Assembly: GCA_016801845.1 (NCBI GenBank)
Contig: CM028909.1
Location: 15,819,313-15,883,312, forward strand
Length of the DNA: 64,000 nt
Direction: 5' to 3'
Source of the DNA: Polydactylus sextarius
Taxonomy: Eukaryota; Chordata; Actinopteri; Polynemidae
A program made the translations under genes and the position numbers. Below, one piece after another: positions 62,546 to 64,000 of this stretch. Under the pieces are notes generated by a model, which did no database searches, was not told the DNA's origin, and saw only the letters and a list, made by a program, of their open reading frames with translations. The first letter of the stretch is position 1. Each line of letters begins with the position of its first letter.

Positions 62546-62558
62546 TCACGTGACGTCA
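62546..62558 (+). promoter_or_regulatory. Overlapping E-box and CRE 53 nt upstream of the signal-peptide exon
   Basis: TCACGTGACGTCA contains CACGTG (62547-62552) and the palindromic CRE TGACGTCA (62551-62558), sharing two bases. TCACGTGAC is also 9 of 10 bases of the TFEB CLEAR element. It is the expected core-proximal position for the gene starting at 62611. Confidence 0.6.
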
Positions 62559-62610
62559 TCGGTGGACGTTGTTTTTGTTTTTGGTCAAAAAATAAAGAAG
62601 TTTGAAGAAA

Positions 62611-62677
62611 ATGGAGGTGAAGAGGCTGCTGCTCTGTGTGGTCGCTCTGTGTTTGACTCTGACTTCAACTCAGGACA
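62611..62677 (+). CDS. First coding exon of a secreted or membrane protein (partial gene)
   Basis: ATG in good context (gaagaaaATGG) opens MEVKRLLLCVVALCLTLT, then STQD: a basic n-region and a hydrophobic core typical of a cleavable signal peptide. It ends GACA|GTGAGT, a phase-1 donor, the usual arrangement for signal exons of secreted, lysosomal and cell-surface proteins. The rest of the gene lies beyond 64,000 or is hidden by repeats; I do not recognise the family. It diverges from scn8a. Confidence 0.6.
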
Positions 62678-63379
62678 GTGAGTAAAACCTGTGCAGGGTC
62701 AGGACAGTTTTTATCTCTGATTATGATTAGTATCAATCGTTGGTTGGTTAACCTTTAAGTTACTCAGAGCAAAGCTTTAAAACAACAATTTGTAATCATA
62801 TTTACAGATTTTATTTGAACCTCTAAGCTCAACTAGTACATATACTTAAGTATTTTACAGCTACAACTTACAACTGACCCACTTTTACTTGAGCGTTTTC
62901 ATTGTATTGCACTTTCTACTTCATTCCGCTGCATCTTAAATACAAATACTGCTCTTTTTTTGACTATAATTACATTAATTTGGTTGCTGTTATGACCTGA
63001 GTTTTACACAGTTTTTTTAAATATGACGTTTTACTCGAATATTAACCGCTGATTCTACATAATCATTACTTGTGATACTTTAAATACCTTTGCTGGTAGT
63101 ATCTGATAGTTTAGTACTTGGGCTGAAGTAACAGTTTGAATGGAAGACAAATAATATTTTAGTTTTTATTAGATTATGGATCTGAAGGATACTTTTGTCA
63201 CCGCTAAATGACTGATATTTAAAGTGGATTCTGTAAAAGGATATAACACAGTTGTAAAGTTGAATTAATGAGCAGTAACACTCATCCCCCTTCACATGTG
63301 GTGTTTCCTTACGGCCTTATTTGGTCTCATTTGACCTGTAGCTTGTGGTGGCAAACATTTGTTTTTCTTTGTGTAACTG

Positions 63380-63900
63380 ACATAACTGATCCCATCAGCA
63401 AGTTTTCAATTTGCTTATCCAGGTTGGGTTGTGGTGGCAGCAGGCTAAGTAAAGTAGTCCATTTGTCACTCTCAACCAGCATCACTTTCCAGTTCATCCT
63501 GGGCGATGCTGACATGCTCCCAGGCTAGATAAGATATAAAACCTCCTCTGTATGTTCTTGGTCCACCCTAAGGTCTCCTAACTAGTCAGACGTGGCCAGA
63601 AAACTTCCAATGGGAATCACCCAGGAAACTCAAACCAACTTAACTGGCTCCTTTTGTTGCTGAACAGTAGAGGCTCTACTCCAAGCCATTCCCCGGATGT
63701 CACAGCAACTCAATTTGTCTGCTTGTATTTACAACCTTATTCTTCAGTCACTAACCAACACTCATACACATTGTGGGAACTACATAGTTCACCATCGCCT
63801 TTCTCACTGCTGACACTGTACCGATCTTGAACATGGTGAAAATGTTTTTTGTATCTGCCTGATCAACAGAGCTGTGTTGTTTGTGGCACCAGACCCTTAA
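63380..63900 (-). mobile_element. Decayed non-LTR retrotransposon (LINE) fragment
   Basis: Minus-strand translation near 63400-63470 gives KWTTLLSLLPPQPNLDKQ, matching the C-terminal tail of a common fish LINE reverse transcriptase; the upstream DNA follows the same element with frameshifts. The clade (RTE or Rex-like) is not certain. It is inside the first intron of the rightmost gene. Confidence 0.6.
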
Positions 63901-63974
63901 TAGTCACCCAAAGTTAACTGAAATTCAGAGTATATTTATGACAAATCAAAGAAGATTATTCCTCTGCTGTGCTT

Positions 63975-64000
63975 GTGGTGGCCAGGCCAGTGGGAGACAT
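63975..64000 (-). mobile_element. Start of a second fragment of the same LINE
   Basis: GGCCAGGCCAGTGGGAGACAT corresponds to the region already covered at about 63515-63540 in the preceding copy, implying a second overlapping fragment cut by the window edge. Confidence 0.3.

Overview
The window is vertebrate nuclear DNA from a ray-finned (teleost-type) fish. It has small, phase-conserved exons in long AT-rich introns, (GT)n/(AT)n microsatellites and several decayed fish-type repeats. Both recognisable genes are vertebrate families.

Layout: (1) 1-12,200 is mostly non-coding. It holds a LINE scrap, microsatellites, a GC-rich block with three SOX-like motifs (5,140-5,480), an orphan signal-peptide-like exon (8,593-8,635) and an orphan terminal-exon-like ORF (10,384-10,616). 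(2) 12,240-12,570 is CpG-rich and promoter-like. (3) 13,400-14,850 (+) is a complete four-exon glucagon-superfamily gene encoding one peptide that starts HSDGTFTSDF; it fits the glucagon-related peptide (GCRP/GCGL, exendin-like) lineage better than proglucagon or GIP. (4) 15,950-16,560 is a GC/CpG-rich promoter-like island with an 18/21 RE1 (REST) match and a near-perfect Maf element. (5) 17,480-58,773 (-) is a complete scn8a (Nav1.6-type) sodium channel gene. All 26 coding exons were placed base by base; they join in frame to 1,967 codons plus stop, followed by a 3' UTR of about 4.4 kb. (6) 60,000-61,900 holds candidate non-coding first exons and a rearranged REST-like motif. (7) At 62,611 a divergent (+) gene starts with a signal-peptide exon behind an overlapping E-box/CRE, and LINE remnants fill the right edge.

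Sodium channel highlights: the DEKA filter, IFM inactivation gate, ankyrin-binding loop, IQ motif and PY-type site are all present. Both classic AT-AC introns of Nav genes are legible: a U12-type intron (ATATCCTT donor, TTCCTTAAC branch site, AC acceptor) after coding exon 2, and a 102-nt ATAAGA...AC intron before the IFM exon. Exon 5 exists as an N/D pair (5N, 5A) that differs at 18 of 92 bases but at one amino acid. The 4.5-kb intron before the domain III S4 exon contains a GC-rich, splice-flanked segment with in-frame stops, a candidate for the '18N' fail-safe exon described for SCN8A. Two GCATG (Rbfox-type) motifs lie 33 and 56 nt past the S4 exon.

The pairing of scn8a with a GCRP-type gene mirrors SCN1A/2A/3A-GCG linkage on human 2q24 and may be a paralogous arrangement. 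No bacterial, viral, CRISPR or RNA gene was seen.
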